From Tumebacillus flagellatus (lineage in GTDB: Bacteria > Bacillota > Bacilli > Tumebacillales > Tumebacillaceae): 64,000 nt of DNA. Below, one piece after another: positions 17,203 through 24,902 of this stretch. The stretch lies in assembly GCF_000714935.1 (NCBI RefSeq), contig NZ_JMIR01000037.1:1-64000 (forward strand), written 5' to 3'. The position numbers and the translations under genes were made by a program. The notes under the pieces are model-generated. The model worked only from the letters and a program-made list of their open reading frames with translations, was not told the origin of the DNA and ran no database searches. The first letter of the stretch is position 1. Each line of letters opens with the position of its first letter.

Positions 17203-20200
17203 TTATGCTTCTGCGACTTGTGCCTGTGCCTTCTCCTTGCGCTTGCCAAACAGCGCATAGCGGATGTTGTCCAAGATCGTGTACGCAATCGGCACGACGA
17301 TCAGGGTCAGCAGCGTGGATGTGGTCAGGCCGGAGATGACGACGATGGCGAGCGAGCGGGAGATGATGCCGCCGTCGCTGGAGATCGCCAGCGGCACCAG
17401 CGCCCCGATGGTCGCCACCGCCGTCATCAAGATCGGGCGAATCCGCGTCACGCCCGCTTCGAGCAGCGCGTCGTGCGTGTTCAGCCCCTTCGCGCGATTC
17501 TGCATCACGCGGTCGATCAACACGATGGCGTTCGTGACGACGATCCCGATCAGCATCAGAATCCCGACCATCGCCGGCATCCCGAGCGACTCGTTCGTCA
17601 AGTACAACCCCGCCATCGAACCCACGAAGATGAACGGCAGCGAGAACAGAATCGCCAGCGGCGCCAGCATCTCGCCAAACGCCACGATCATCACCATGTA
17701 CACCAGCGCGATCGAAACGCCGATCGCCAGCGCCATGTTGGTGAAGCCGTCCGCCATCGCTTTCGACTCGCCTTCAAAGTAATACGTCACGCCTGCCGGA
17801 AGCGACAGTTTCGCCAGTTCCGTCTCGACGTTCTTCTGCACACCGGACGAGTTCGAGTCGGTGAACTTGCCGGAGATCGAGACGTACTCCTGCTGGTTCA
17901 GGCGCTGAATCGAAGACGCGCCGACTTTCTGCTCGACTTTGGCGACGTCGCCGATCTTCACTTGCTCGCCCGCCATGTTCGTCAACAGCTGCTCGGCGAT
18001 CTTATCGGTCGTGTTCAAGTCGTCCGTCTTCAAACTCAAGTTCAAATCGGTCGTCTTGCCGTCCAGCGTGACGTTCGTGACCGAAGAGCCGGAGAGCATG
18101 TCGCGCACCGCGCCCATGATCATCGCCGGGTTGATGCCCTTCTGTGCCGCTTTGGCGTCATCCACCGTGATCGACACTTGCGGACGGCCGCCTTCGAGGT
18201 TGGTTTTGACATCGGCGACGTTCGGCACTTTCTCCACCGCTTGTTTCATCTGCACGGACGCTTTCTTGATCGTGTCGAGGTCCGGGCCGTTGATGACGAG
18301 GAACAAGCCGCCGCCCCCGGTGATGCCGCCGCTTCCGGCGATCGCCGTGCTCACGCCGTCACCAAAGTTGTTCGCCGCTTTGGTTTTTTCCCGCAGCGTC
18401 GCTTCAAACGCGCTGCCGTCCGCCCCGTCCTTGAGCGTCGCGCGCACGCGCACAGAGCCCGGGCGCACGGTCGTGTTGTAGTTGTCGACCGCTCCGGTGC
18501 CTTGTACGATCTGCTCCATTTGCAACGCGACTTTGTTCGTCGCCGTAAGCGCAGAGCCGACCGGGAGATCGGCGGTGTAGCTGTAGTTGACCGTCTTCTC
18601 CTGCGGGAAGAAGTTTTTCGGAATCTGGGTGCTGAGCCATCCCGTGCCGCCCAACAGCGCGAGGCAGATCACGATGATCAGCGTCTTATGCCCGAGCGAC
18701 CAGTGCAGCAGCTTGCGGTAGCCGCGCTGCATCGCGCCTTCCTTGTGCTCAATCGGTTTCAAGTTGAGCAGGAAGAGGCGCGACATCAGCGGAACGACCG
18801 TCACCGCGATCAACAGCGAGAACGCCAGCGCGATGACGACCGACCACGCAAACGGAGCAAAAAACTTACCTACGATGCCCGGCACGAACGCCAGCGGGCC
18901 GAACACGGCGATCGTCGTCACCGTCGAAGAGGTGATCGCCGACGACACTTCGCCGGTCGCTTGCAGCACGAGGCCGGCGTTGCGCTCTTCCTTGCTTGCC
19001 GTCTGAATGCGGCGGTAGATGTTCTCGATGACGACGATGGAATCGTCGACGACGCGTCCCACCGCCACGGCAACGCCGGCGAGCGTCATCATGTTCAGCG
19101 AATAGTCCATGTACTTCATGACCATCATCGTCACGAGGATCGACAGCGGAATCGAGAGCAGCGCCACAATCGTCGAGCGCAGGTTGCGCAAGAACAACAG
19201 CGTGACGAGCGCCGCCAGCAGCGCGCCGAAAATCGCCTCGCGCAGCATCGAGTCCACCGATTTTTTCACTTCAACGGAGCTGTCACGCAGGGTGGTCAAC
19301 GTGTACCCGTCCGGCAGCGTGATCGAGTGCAGCTTGTCTTGCACGCCCTTGACCACGTCGACGGTGTTCGCCCCGATGGACGGGTCGATGCCGACGACGA
19401 CCGCCGGTTTGCCGTTCAGTCGGGTGTAGCTGCCTTGGTCGCCGACTCCATACGTCACATCGGCGATGTCGGACAGCTTCAACGAGCTGAGCGTAACGCT
19501 TGCTTTCGCGGAGTCGGTGCTCGGCGCGGCGGTTTTCGTGCCGCCGGAGCTCTTCATGCCCTCCATCAACTTCTGCGAGGACTCGCCGGACGCTTTCAGC
19601 GCGTCTTGGATCTTGGTGAGGTTGCCTTGCAGCTCCGTGATCTTCGCTTGTTCGGCGGCGATCTTCTGCTGCAAAGCCGGAACGTCGCTCGGAGACTCCG
19701 CAGCCGCTTTTTGCAACGCGGCTTGGTCTTGGAGCATCTGCGCGGAAATCTGGTTGATCCCGCCCATGATCTGAATTTCCTGCTGCATCAGCGCCTGCCC
19801 TTGCGCGAGTCCGCCCATGCCTTGCCCCATCGTGCCCACAGCGGAGCCCAATTGGCTCATCCCGTCGCCGATCGATTTGAAGGCGTCGGTCATGCCGCTC
19901 ATGTTCTGCTCGACGAGAATCAAGTTGACGTTCTTCACATCGTCGATCGAAGTCAGTTGCTTGCCGACTTGCACGTTCATCGATTTGCCGTCGATCGTCA
20001 CCGAGCCGGTCGGCGCGCTGACGTTGTTGGCGAGCAACGCTTGCTTGACTTTGTCGAGCGTCAAGTTGTGTTCCTTGAGCTTGTCCGGGTCGACTTTGAC
20101 GTACAAATGCTTGTCCGCCGAACCGTCGACTTCGACTTTGGAAACACCGTCCACCGCTTGCAGCGACGGTTGCAAGGTTTGTTCAATGTATTGCTGGACG

Positions 20201-20652
20201 GTCGATTGATCCGCCCCGCCCCCGTCGACGGCAAACGTGTAGATCGCCTCGCTGGTCGGGCCTTGCTTGGCGACTTCCGGTTTGGTCACGCCGTCCGGGA
20301 ACTTGACGCGGCCAAGCGCCGAATTGACGTCCTTCTCCGCGTCGTCCATCGACTTCGACATGTCAAACTCCATCGTCACAGACGCGGCGTTCGCCATCGA
20401 CGTGACGTAGAGGTTTTTCACGCCGCTGACGTTTGCCAGCTGCGTTTCCATCGGTTTGGCGACGTCTTCGAGCACCTGCTCCGGCGTCGCGCCCGGATAC
20501 ACGGCGGTGGCGGAGAGATACGGAATGTCGACGTTCGGCAACTGTTCCATCTTCATCGTCTTGACGGCGTACAAACCTCCGCCGAAAATCAGCAAAATCA
20601 CCAGGAAGATCAAACCTGCATTCTTCATGGAGAACCATGTCAGCTTCTTCAA
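17203..20652 (-). CDS. HAE1-type RND efflux transporter (SwrC/YerP-like)
   Basis: 1149 residues. The first membrane helix is at about 12-30, then a large extracytoplasmic loop, then a block of six helices, and the pattern repeats. AVAVGRVVDDSIVVIENI and VGILMLIGIVVTNAIVLID are typical RND helices carrying the proton-relay region. It should export amphiphiles or drugs, as SwrC exports surfactin in B. subtilis. Residues about 250-385 are an extra Gln/Ala/Met-rich, partly coiled-coil insert in the first periplasmic-type loop. The start is TTG at 20652 with AAGGGG eight bases upstream. No membrane-fusion partner is adjacent. Confidence 0.88.
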   Translation of the reverse strand: MKKLTWFSMKNAGLIFLVILLIFGGGLYAVKTMKMEQLPNVDIPYLSATAVYPGATPEQVLEDVAKPMETQLANVSGVKNLYVTSMANAASVTMEFDMSKSMDDAEKDVNSALGRVKFPDGVTKPEVAKQGPTSEAIYTFAVDGGGADQSTVQQYIEQTLQPSLQAVDGVSKVEVDGSADKHLYVKVDPDKLKEHNLTLDKVKQALLANNVSAPTGSVTIDGKSMNVQVGKQLTSIDDVKNVNLILVEQNMSGMTDAFKSIGDGMSQLGSAVGTMGQGMGGLAQGQALMQQEIQIMGGINQISAQMLQDQAALQKAAAESPSDVPALQQKIAAEQAKITELQGNLTKIQDALKASGESSQKLMEGMKSSGGTKTAAPSTDSAKASVTLSSLKLSDIADVTYGVGDQGSYTRLNGKPAVVVGIDPSIGANTVDVVKGVQDKLHSITLPDGYTLTTLRDSSVEVKKSVDSMLREAIFGALLAALVTLLFLRNLRSTIVALLSIPLSILVTMMVMKYMDYSLNMMTLAGVAVAVGRVVDDSIVVIENIYRRIQTASKEERNAGLVLQATGEVSSAITSSTVTTIAVFGPLAFVPGIVGKFFAPFAWSVVIALAFSLLIAVTVVPLMSRLFLLNLKPIEHKEGAMQRGYRKLLHWSLGHKTLIIVICLALLGGTGWLSTQIPKNFFPQEKTVNYSYTADLPVGSALTATNKVALQMEQIVQGTGAVDNYNTTVRPGSVRVRATLKDGADGSAFEATLREKTKAANNFGDGVSTAIAGSGGITGGGGLFLVINGPDLDTIKKASVQMKQAVEKVPNVADVKTNLEGGRPQVSITVDDAKAAQKGINPAMIMGAVRDMLSGSSVTNVTLDGKTTDLNLSLKTDDLNTTDKIAEQLLTNMAGEQVKIGDVAKVEQKVGASSIQRLNQQEYVSISGKFTDSNSSGVQKNVETELAKLSLPAGVTYYFEGESKAMADGFTNMALAIGVSIALVYMVMIVAFGEMLAPLAILFSLPFIFVGSMAGLYLTNESLGMPAMVGILMLIGIVVTNAIVLIDRVMQNRAKGLNTHDALLEAGVTRIRPILMTAVATIGALVPLAISSDGGIISRSLAIVVISGLTTSTLLTLIVVPIAYTILDNIRYALFGKRKEKAQAQVAEA

Positions 20653-20728
20653 AAACTCAACCCCTTCCCCGCTCTATTCTACTGACTCGCAGGTCATAAA
20701 GATAGCGGGAAATCGTTGCAACTTTATG

Positions 20729-20761
20729 AAAAAAATCAGCGACCCCTTACGAGATCGCTGA
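20729..20761 (-). terminator. Terminator of gin overlapping its stop codon
   Basis: TCAGCGA (20736-20742) pairs with TCGCTGA (20755-20761), with the A-run 20729-20735 as minus-strand U-tract. The gin stop codon at 20747-20749 lies in the loop region. Confidence 0.8.
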
Positions 20762-20944
20762 CATCCAGATCTGTTTCATTCGGTCGATGTAATACGGGTA
20801 CTTTTCGTCCAGCACGTCGGTCTGCACAATTTCCCGTTCGCATTCCGTGCAGAGGAACGACTGAAAGATGCGAATCCCCAAGTCCTTCTGCTGCGAGCAC
20901 ACGATGCACGTGCCCCCGCTGTTTGCGGTGTTCCGTTCTTCCAT
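20747..20944 (-). CDS. gin: Anti-sigma factor Gin (CsfB)
   Basis: 65 residues. Gin is a small zinc protein that blocks SigG (and SigE) at the wrong stage or in the wrong compartment during sporulation. The paired zinc knuckle is Cys13/Cys16 (TCIVC) and Cys32/Cys35 (LCTEC), with the family ending DEKYPYYIDRMKQIW. The start at 20944 lies nine bases after AGGAGG; the ATGs at 20953 and 20965 do not fit the site. It holds the same relative position as csfB in B. subtilis, between bofA and yaaO. Confidence 0.9.
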   Translation of the reverse strand: MEERNTANSGGTCIVCSQQKDLGIRIFQSFLCTECEREIVQTDVLDEKYPYYIDRMKQIWMSAIS

Positions 20945-21072
20945 CCGCGCCATCCTCCTCTCCAAACATTGCGACTACTATCAATCCAGTATAACAGGTT
21001 CGAAGTTTTTTATACGTATATGAAAAAAAGCCGACGCCTGTGCGTGTCTTCCAAATTCAAGCAAACCGCAGG

Positions 21073-21101
21073 TTGTAGTTTTGGCGCACATCGGTCATAC
21101 T
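21073..21101 (+). promoter_or_regulatory. Probable promoter of the GT2-DUF2304 operon
   Basis: TTGTAG (21073-21078), a 17-base spacer and CATACT (21096-21101), 55 bases before the start codon. Confidence 0.5.
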
Positions 21102-21156
21102 AAGATATGGTATCGTCGTGGAATCGGTCCAATCTAGTAGAAAAGGCGAGGAATTC

Positions 21157-21873
21157 ATGAACCTGCACGCAAAAGTTCTCGTGATCATCCCGGCCTACAA
21201 CGAAGAAGGCAGCATCGCAAACGTCATCCAGCGCATCCAAGCGGTCTCCCGCGACATCGACGTCGTCGTCATCAACGACGGGTCGCGCGACAACACCGTG
21301 GACGTGGCGCGCGCGGCGGGGGCGACGGCGGTCATCGACTTGCCGTTCAACCTCGGCATCGGAGGCGCGATGCAAACCGGGTATCTCTATGCTTACAAAA
21401 ACGGGTATGACATCGCGTTGCAAATCGACGCCGACGGTCAGCACAACCCGTATGACATTCCGAAGGTGATCGAGCCAATCCTGCGCGGCGACGTGAACTT
21501 CACGGTCGGCTCCCGTTGGGTGGAGAAGACCGCGTACAAATCGTCGGCAGCGCGCCGCGTCGGCATGGTCATCTTCTCCAACTTGATCAAGTGGGTGACC
21601 GGCCAGATCTGCAAAGACCCGACCTCGGGCTTTCGAGCGGCCGACCGCAACGTCATCGCGATGTTTGCGAACTACTATCCGGTGGATTACCCGGAAGTCG
21701 AAGTGCTCGTGCACATCGCCAACAGCGGGTTGAAATTCCAGGAAGTGGCGGTGGAGATGAGCGAGCGCCAAGCGGGCTCCTCCTCGATCACCCCGATCAA
21801 ATCGCTCTATTATATGGTGAAAGTGGGCTTGGCGGTTCTGATCAGCGCCACGCGCCGCGAGGGGGTTCTGTGA
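21157..21873 (+). CDS. Family 2 glycosyltransferase (DPM1/GtrB-like)
   Basis: 238 residues, GT-A fold without C-terminal membrane helices. VIIPAYNEEGS, VVINDGSRDNT and the metal-binding DADGQH motif are clear, and DPTSGFRAADR is typical of polyprenyl-phosphate sugar transferases. It probably charges undecaprenyl phosphate with a sugar on the cytoplasmic face. The next two genes encode small membrane proteins and overlap, which points to a lipid-linked sugar supply and flipping unit. GGCGAGGA precedes the ATG. Confidence 0.87.
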   Translation: MNLHAKVLVIIPAYNEEGSIANVIQRIQAVSRDIDVVVINDGSRDNTVDVARAAGATAVIDLPFNLGIGGAMQTGYLYAYKNGYDIALQIDADGQHNPYDIPKVIEPILRGDVNFTVGSRWVEKTAYKSSAARRVGMVIFSNLIKWVTGQICKDPTSGFRAADRNVIAMFANYYPVDYPEVEVLVHIANSGLKFQEVAVEMSERQAGSSSITPIKSLYYMVKVGLAVLISATRREGVL

Positions 21874-22271
21874 GCGTGTTCAACACCCCTGTGATCTATC
21901 TGCTGTCGATCTTGTTTTCGCTGTTGTTCGTCCTGTTCGTGCTCTCGCTGGTGCGCCGTCGCAAGCTGCGCGAACAGTACTCGATCATGTGGATTGTGCT
22001 TGGCGTCGTCATCGTCGTCGTGTCGGTGAAATCCGACTGGCTGAACCAATTGGCGGGGTGGCTGGAAGTCTATTACGCGCCGTCGCTGTTGTTCTTAATT
22101 GCGCTGTTGTTCTGCTTTGCGTATCTCTTGCACCTCACCGTCGTCATCTCCAAGCTCTCCGACCGCGTGGTCAAACTCACGCAGGAGCTGGCGATCTACC
22201 AAAACCGCGAACGCGAGCAAACCTTGCAAGTGCACGCGCAGGCGCACGCCGGAGAGGAGATATCGTCATGA
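21870..22271 (+). CDS. DUF2304 membrane protein
   Basis: 133 residues with three hydrophobic segments and a charged C-terminal helix (SDRVVKLTQELAIYQNRERE). DUF2304 proteins regularly accompany GT2 enzymes of this type; the biochemical role is unknown. The start is GTG at 21870, overlapping the glycosyltransferase stop by four bases (GTGA); a second GTG at 21876 is possible. A paralogue lies at 26808-27245. Confidence 0.8.
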   Translation: MSVFNTPVIYLLSILFSLLFVLFVLSLVRRRKLREQYSIMWIVLGVVIVVVSVKSDWLNQLAGWLEVYYAPSLLFLIALLFCFAYLLHLTVVISKLSDRVVKLTQELAIYQNREREQTLQVHAQAHAGEEISS

Positions 22272-22621
22272 GCAAGCTCGTCCTCTACCTGCTCCTGCTC
22301 GGCAACATCCTGTTGCTCTCCGGCGGCCAGATCGTCTGGAAACACGCGCTCTCGAACATGACGGGAGGACTGACGATCGCAAACCTCCTCACGTCGCCCG
22401 GCGTCTACATCGGCGGGTTCATGTACGTGATCGCGACCGGCCTCTGGTTTGTGATCCTCAACAACATGAAGCTCTCGGTGGCGTATCCGCTGCAAAGCTT
22501 CGCGTACGTGATCGGGATCTTCTCCGCGTGGTTGGTGTTCGGCGAGAGCATCCCCGCGACGCGCTGGATCGGCGGCGCGGTGATCTTGATCGGCGTCTTC
22601 CTGATTTCCTGGAAAGCCTGA
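22268..22621 (+). CDS. Small four-helix DMT/EamA-like membrane protein
   Basis: 117 residues with four membrane helices, size and layout of SMR/ArnE-type half transporters. YPLQSFAYVIGIFSAWLVFGE and the final GGAVILIGVFLISW helix match this group. As the last gene of a GT2-DUF2304 operon, it may flip the lipid-linked sugar made by the first gene product, acting as a dimer. It overlaps the previous gene by four bases. Confidence 0.8.
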   Translation: MSKLVLYLLLLGNILLLSGGQIVWKHALSNMTGGLTIANLLTSPGVYIGGFMYVIATGLWFVILNNMKLSVAYPLQSFAYVIGIFSAWLVFGESIPATRWIGGAVILIGVFLISWKA

Positions 22622-22637
22622 CCCTCAAACCTTATGT

Positions 22638-22679
22638 AAAAAGCCTGTGGCCGCCGCAACGCGGAACACAGGCTTTTTT
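22638..22679. terminator. Terminator between the GT2 operon and bofA
   Basis: AAAAAGCCTGTG (22638-22649) pairs with CACAGGCTTTTTT (22667-22679). Confidence 0.88.
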
Positions 22680-22700
22680 GTGACGAGCTTTCTTGACGGG

Positions 22701-22967
22701 TCAGATCAGCCAGAGATGAATGACGACCAGCGCGGCGACACCCGGCAGTCCCAGCAGACCTGCCGTCAACGCGGTGGCGGGGTTCAGGCCGATGTGAAAC
22801 CCGAACGACCCTCCGACCAAGTTGACCAGCACGAGCGCCACGAGGCCGACGATCAGACCGCGCACGAGATTCATCAGCGCGGCCCCCGGTTCGCGGACGA
22901 ACTGGGCCAGAAGGTAAAGTACAACAACTGCACCGATCATCAGCCCGATTACTTGCCAAGCTGTCAT
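22701..22967 (-). CDS. bofA: BofA, pro-SigK processing inhibitor
   Basis: 88 residues, three hydrophobic stretches. BofA anchors in the outer forespore membrane and holds the SpoIVFB protease inactive until signalling. The family C-terminal block GLNPATALTAGLLGLPGVAA is intact. In B. subtilis yaaL directly precedes bofA; here about 800 bases of degenerate sequence separate them. Confidence 0.9.
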   Translation of the reverse strand: MTAWQVIGLMIGAVVVLYLLAQFVREPGAALMNLVRGLIVGLVALVLVNLVGGSFGFHIGLNPATALTAGLLGLPGVAALVVIHLWLI

Positions 22968-23051
22968 GTTTGCCTCATTCCCTTCCCCTTGTCCTCTTCT
23001 CTACTCTATGCGCGAGCGCACAACGAAATGATAGGGGAGGAAAAAAACAAC

Positions 23052-23363
23052 CTACACAAACATCCTCGTGTCGTTATTCCGGCTGAACCGATACGTCGCC
23101 ACCAACCCGAAGGCAAGAGCAAAGCCCACGAGGATCACCAAGTTCAGATACAGCCCGCCAAGCCCGATCCCCGCCAACCCGAACAGAAGCAACACCGGGA
23201 ACAGGACGTACGCCGGAACCCCCGATTCGATCCCGAACACTTTTTTCATACAGAACAGCGTCACCACAATCTGCAACGACATCACGATCACGCTGACGAT
23301 CACATTCGAAACTACGAACGACCACGGGTGAATCGGGGACGTCAGCAACCGCAAGAACGTCCG
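23052..23363 (-). pseudogene. ABC-2 permease fragment (C-terminal part)
   Basis: About 100 residues reading TFLRLLTSPIHPWSFVVSN and then four hydrophobic segments, the typical last part of an ABC-2 (YfiM/YfiN or NatB-like) permease. The N-terminal half, including the first helices and most of the extracytoplasmic loop, is missing. The upstream edge runs into a response-regulator start in another frame. It is a relic left by a deletion. Confidence 0.65.
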
Positions 23364-23434
23364 GAGGTCAGGATGATTTTCATGCCTTCCCGAATGAAGG
23401 AGTTGTCATCGGCAATCAGCACTTTGATCTTCAA
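23342..23434 (-). pseudogene. Response-regulator N-terminal fragment
   Basis: A TTG start at 23434 follows AAGGAGG by ten bases and encodes LKIKVLIADDNSFIREGMKI, the first beta-strand and acidic pocket of a NarL/LuxR-type receiver domain. The frame ends after 30 residues at TGA 23344-23342. The ABC-permease frame takes over within the last bases, so the junction lies near 23360. Confidence 0.7.
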
Positions 23435-23469
23435 GGGAGTGTGCCCTCCTTACCATTTGTACGAAAGCC

Positions 23470-23590
23470 AAAAAAAAGCGGTGACTCGCAATCGCGGGTC
23501 ACCGTCTCAATGGAGCGATTGACGACGTTCGCCAATGCCCTGGGAGGCCATCCAAAATGTTAAACTTTGGTTGGTTACTTCTTAGTATAG
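23470..23590 (-). ncRNA. Candidate small RNA or leader with terminator
   Basis: On the minus strand a TATACT box near 23588-23583 precedes about 100 bases of structured sequence. It ends in a strong hairpin (23479-23504, GGTGACCCGCGATTGCGAGTCACC without a break) followed by eight U (23470-23477). No reading frame fits. It lies upstream of the response-regulator relic, so it is either that operon's former leader or a free small RNA. I could not match it to a known riboswitch class. Confidence 0.4.
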
Positions 23591-23779
23591 CAGAAGTCGG
23601 CGCAAATATGCATCTTTTTTTGTTTCCAATTTGTGAAAAACCTAATGAAATTACCGACGGAACTGGTATTTATGAACGTTTACCTTTTATCAAATGAGGA
23701 AACCGATTGTGATTTACATTAATATTGACATTACAACACCTCTTCTGTAAGCGTTTACAGATGCGAAGAACCGCCCCTT
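23591..23779. other. AT-rich non-coding stretch
   Basis: No reading frame with protein-like composition is visible on either strand. It contains the cre box at 23746-23759 and, at 23769-23795, an imperfect hairpin downstream of yaaL that may act as its terminator. Confidence 0.5.
23746..23759. promoter_or_regulatory. Perfect catabolite-responsive element (cre)
   Basis: TGTAAGCGTTTACA matches the CcpA consensus TGTAANCGNTTACA at every position. It lies downstream of yaaL and 150 bases upstream of the relic leader, with no intact gene obviously under its control. Confidence 0.7.
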
Positions 23780-24088
23780 TTAGAGGGACGGTTCCGGGGA
23801 CGGAAGTTCTTGCGCTTTGTAGCGTTTTTTCGCCTCGCGCAGCAGGTAGCCGTATTTGCGTTCGGCAGCTTCAAGGTAGTAGATGGCGTGGTCGATCAGT
23901 TCGGGTTCGCAGACGTGGTCGATGTGTTGTTGGGCGATCGCCCATTCCTTGCGGGCGGCTTCGATTTCTTGGCGCAGTTTTTCAAAATCGGAGGGCTCTT
24001 CCTCCAGCGGGCCGCGTCCGCGCAACCAGTTGGTGACGCGTTGCAGGCGGCCGATGCGCGCAAGGCGTTGTTTGTCTTGCTTCTCCAC
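23780..24088 (-). CDS. yaaL: YaaL family protein (DUF2508)
   Basis: 102 residues, mostly helical, with the DUF2508 signature HAIYYLEAAERKYGYLLREA near residues 66-86. The function is unknown. In Bacillales it sits between recR and bofA; here recR is 16 kb upstream and bofA 0.8 kb downstream. Confidence 0.85.
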   Translation of the reverse strand: MEKQDKQRLARIGRLQRVTNWLRGRGPLEEEPSDFEKLRQEIEAARKEWAIAQQHIDHVCEPELIDHAIYYLEAAERKYGYLLREAKKRYKAQELPSPEPSL

Positions 24089-24187
24089 GGGATTTCCCCC
24101 TTCTCTTCTCTCTACGGTTCGCAGGTAGTAGAAGTATAGTCAGGCCGTGGGGAGGTTAGAACAACAGACATCCCGAAATCTTCAAGT

Positions 24188-24883
24188 ATGAGAAACTTTC
24201 AGATCTATTACGGGCCGGTGGAGGAGACGTCGTTTCTCGCCGGGTATGATTTGGTGATCCTCGAACCGCGCCACGTGACGAGTGAGCAGGTGCGGGCGTT
24301 GCAGGCGGCGGGGACGCTGGTGTTCGGGTATTTGAGCGTGTTGGAAACCCCGATGTGGAATGAGGTGCGGTATGTCTTGACGGAAGGGATGCGGAAGTTG
24401 CGTTTTTTTCCGGAGTGGGGGTCGTATCTGATGGATATAAGGGATGTGGGGTACCAGGGGATCTTGTTGCAGGAGGTGTTGGAGGAGATTCTCGTCAGGG
24501 GGATGGACGGCGTTTTCTTGGATACGGTGGGGGATTTGGAGGAGTATGTGGAAGAGGAGGCCGAGCGGGAAGAGATGTTTCGGGCGTACCGGGACTTCCT
24601 GCAGCGGTTGCACACGCTGGCTCCGGGGGTGCGGCTGCTCCAAAACCGCGGTTTCGACACCCTCCCCTCTGTTAAAAACGCCCTGTTCGGCGTCCTCTGG
24701 GAAGACTGGCGCGGAGAGCTGTGCGAGCATGAATGGGTGCAGACGCGGGTTCGAATGGTGGATGGAGTGCGGGTGTTCACGGTGACGGCGAGCGGCGACC
24801 CCGTGCATGAGGAGACTTCGCGCGGGCTTGGGTTCACGCACCTGACGCGCGAGACGGATTATTTGAAAAAGCCTTCTCCCTGA
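24188..24883 (+). CDS. GH114/TM1410-like glycoside hydrolase (endo-alpha-1,4-polygalactosaminidase family)
   Basis: 231 residues of a TIM-barrel type seen in TM1410 and in the hydrolase domain of PelA. FQIYYGPVEE and GYLSVLE at the start, the acidic GMDGVFLDTVGD motif near 113-124 and LLQNRGFDTL are characteristic. No signal peptide is visible, which is unusual for a polymer-cleaving enzyme, and no clear ribosome site precedes the ATG. It converges on a polysaccharide operon containing a PelF-like glycosyltransferase, which suggests a link to that polymer. Confidence 0.75.
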   Translation: MRNFQIYYGPVEETSFLAGYDLVILEPRHVTSEQVRALQAAGTLVFGYLSVLETPMWNEVRYVLTEGMRKLRFFPEWGSYLMDIRDVGYQGILLQEVLEEILVRGMDGVFLDTVGDLEEYVEEEAEREEMFRAYRDFLQRLHTLAPGVRLLQNRGFDTLPSVKNALFGVLWEDWRGELCEHEWVQTRVRMVDGVRVFTVTASGDPVHEETSRGLGFTHLTRETDYLKKPSP

Positions 24884-24902
24884 TCGCAGGGAGAAGGCTT
24901 TC
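24866..24902. terminator. Bidirectional terminator, GH114 gene and polysaccharide operon
   Basis: AAGCCTTCTCCCT (24869-24881) pairs with GGGAGAAGGCTT (24889-24900), flanked by A and T runs. Confidence 0.88.

Noticed and set aside
17218-20685. Very long plus-strand open frame (1155 codons) opposite the RND gene
   Set aside because: Its composition (Arg, His, Asp and Val runs) is that of an antisense shadow of a high-GC gene, and it lacks any domain pattern. The opposite strand encodes a clear RND protein.
23769-23795. Hairpin after yaaL as a strong terminator
   Set aside because: The stem is imperfect and no U-tract follows on the minus strand, so I mention it only as a weak possibility.
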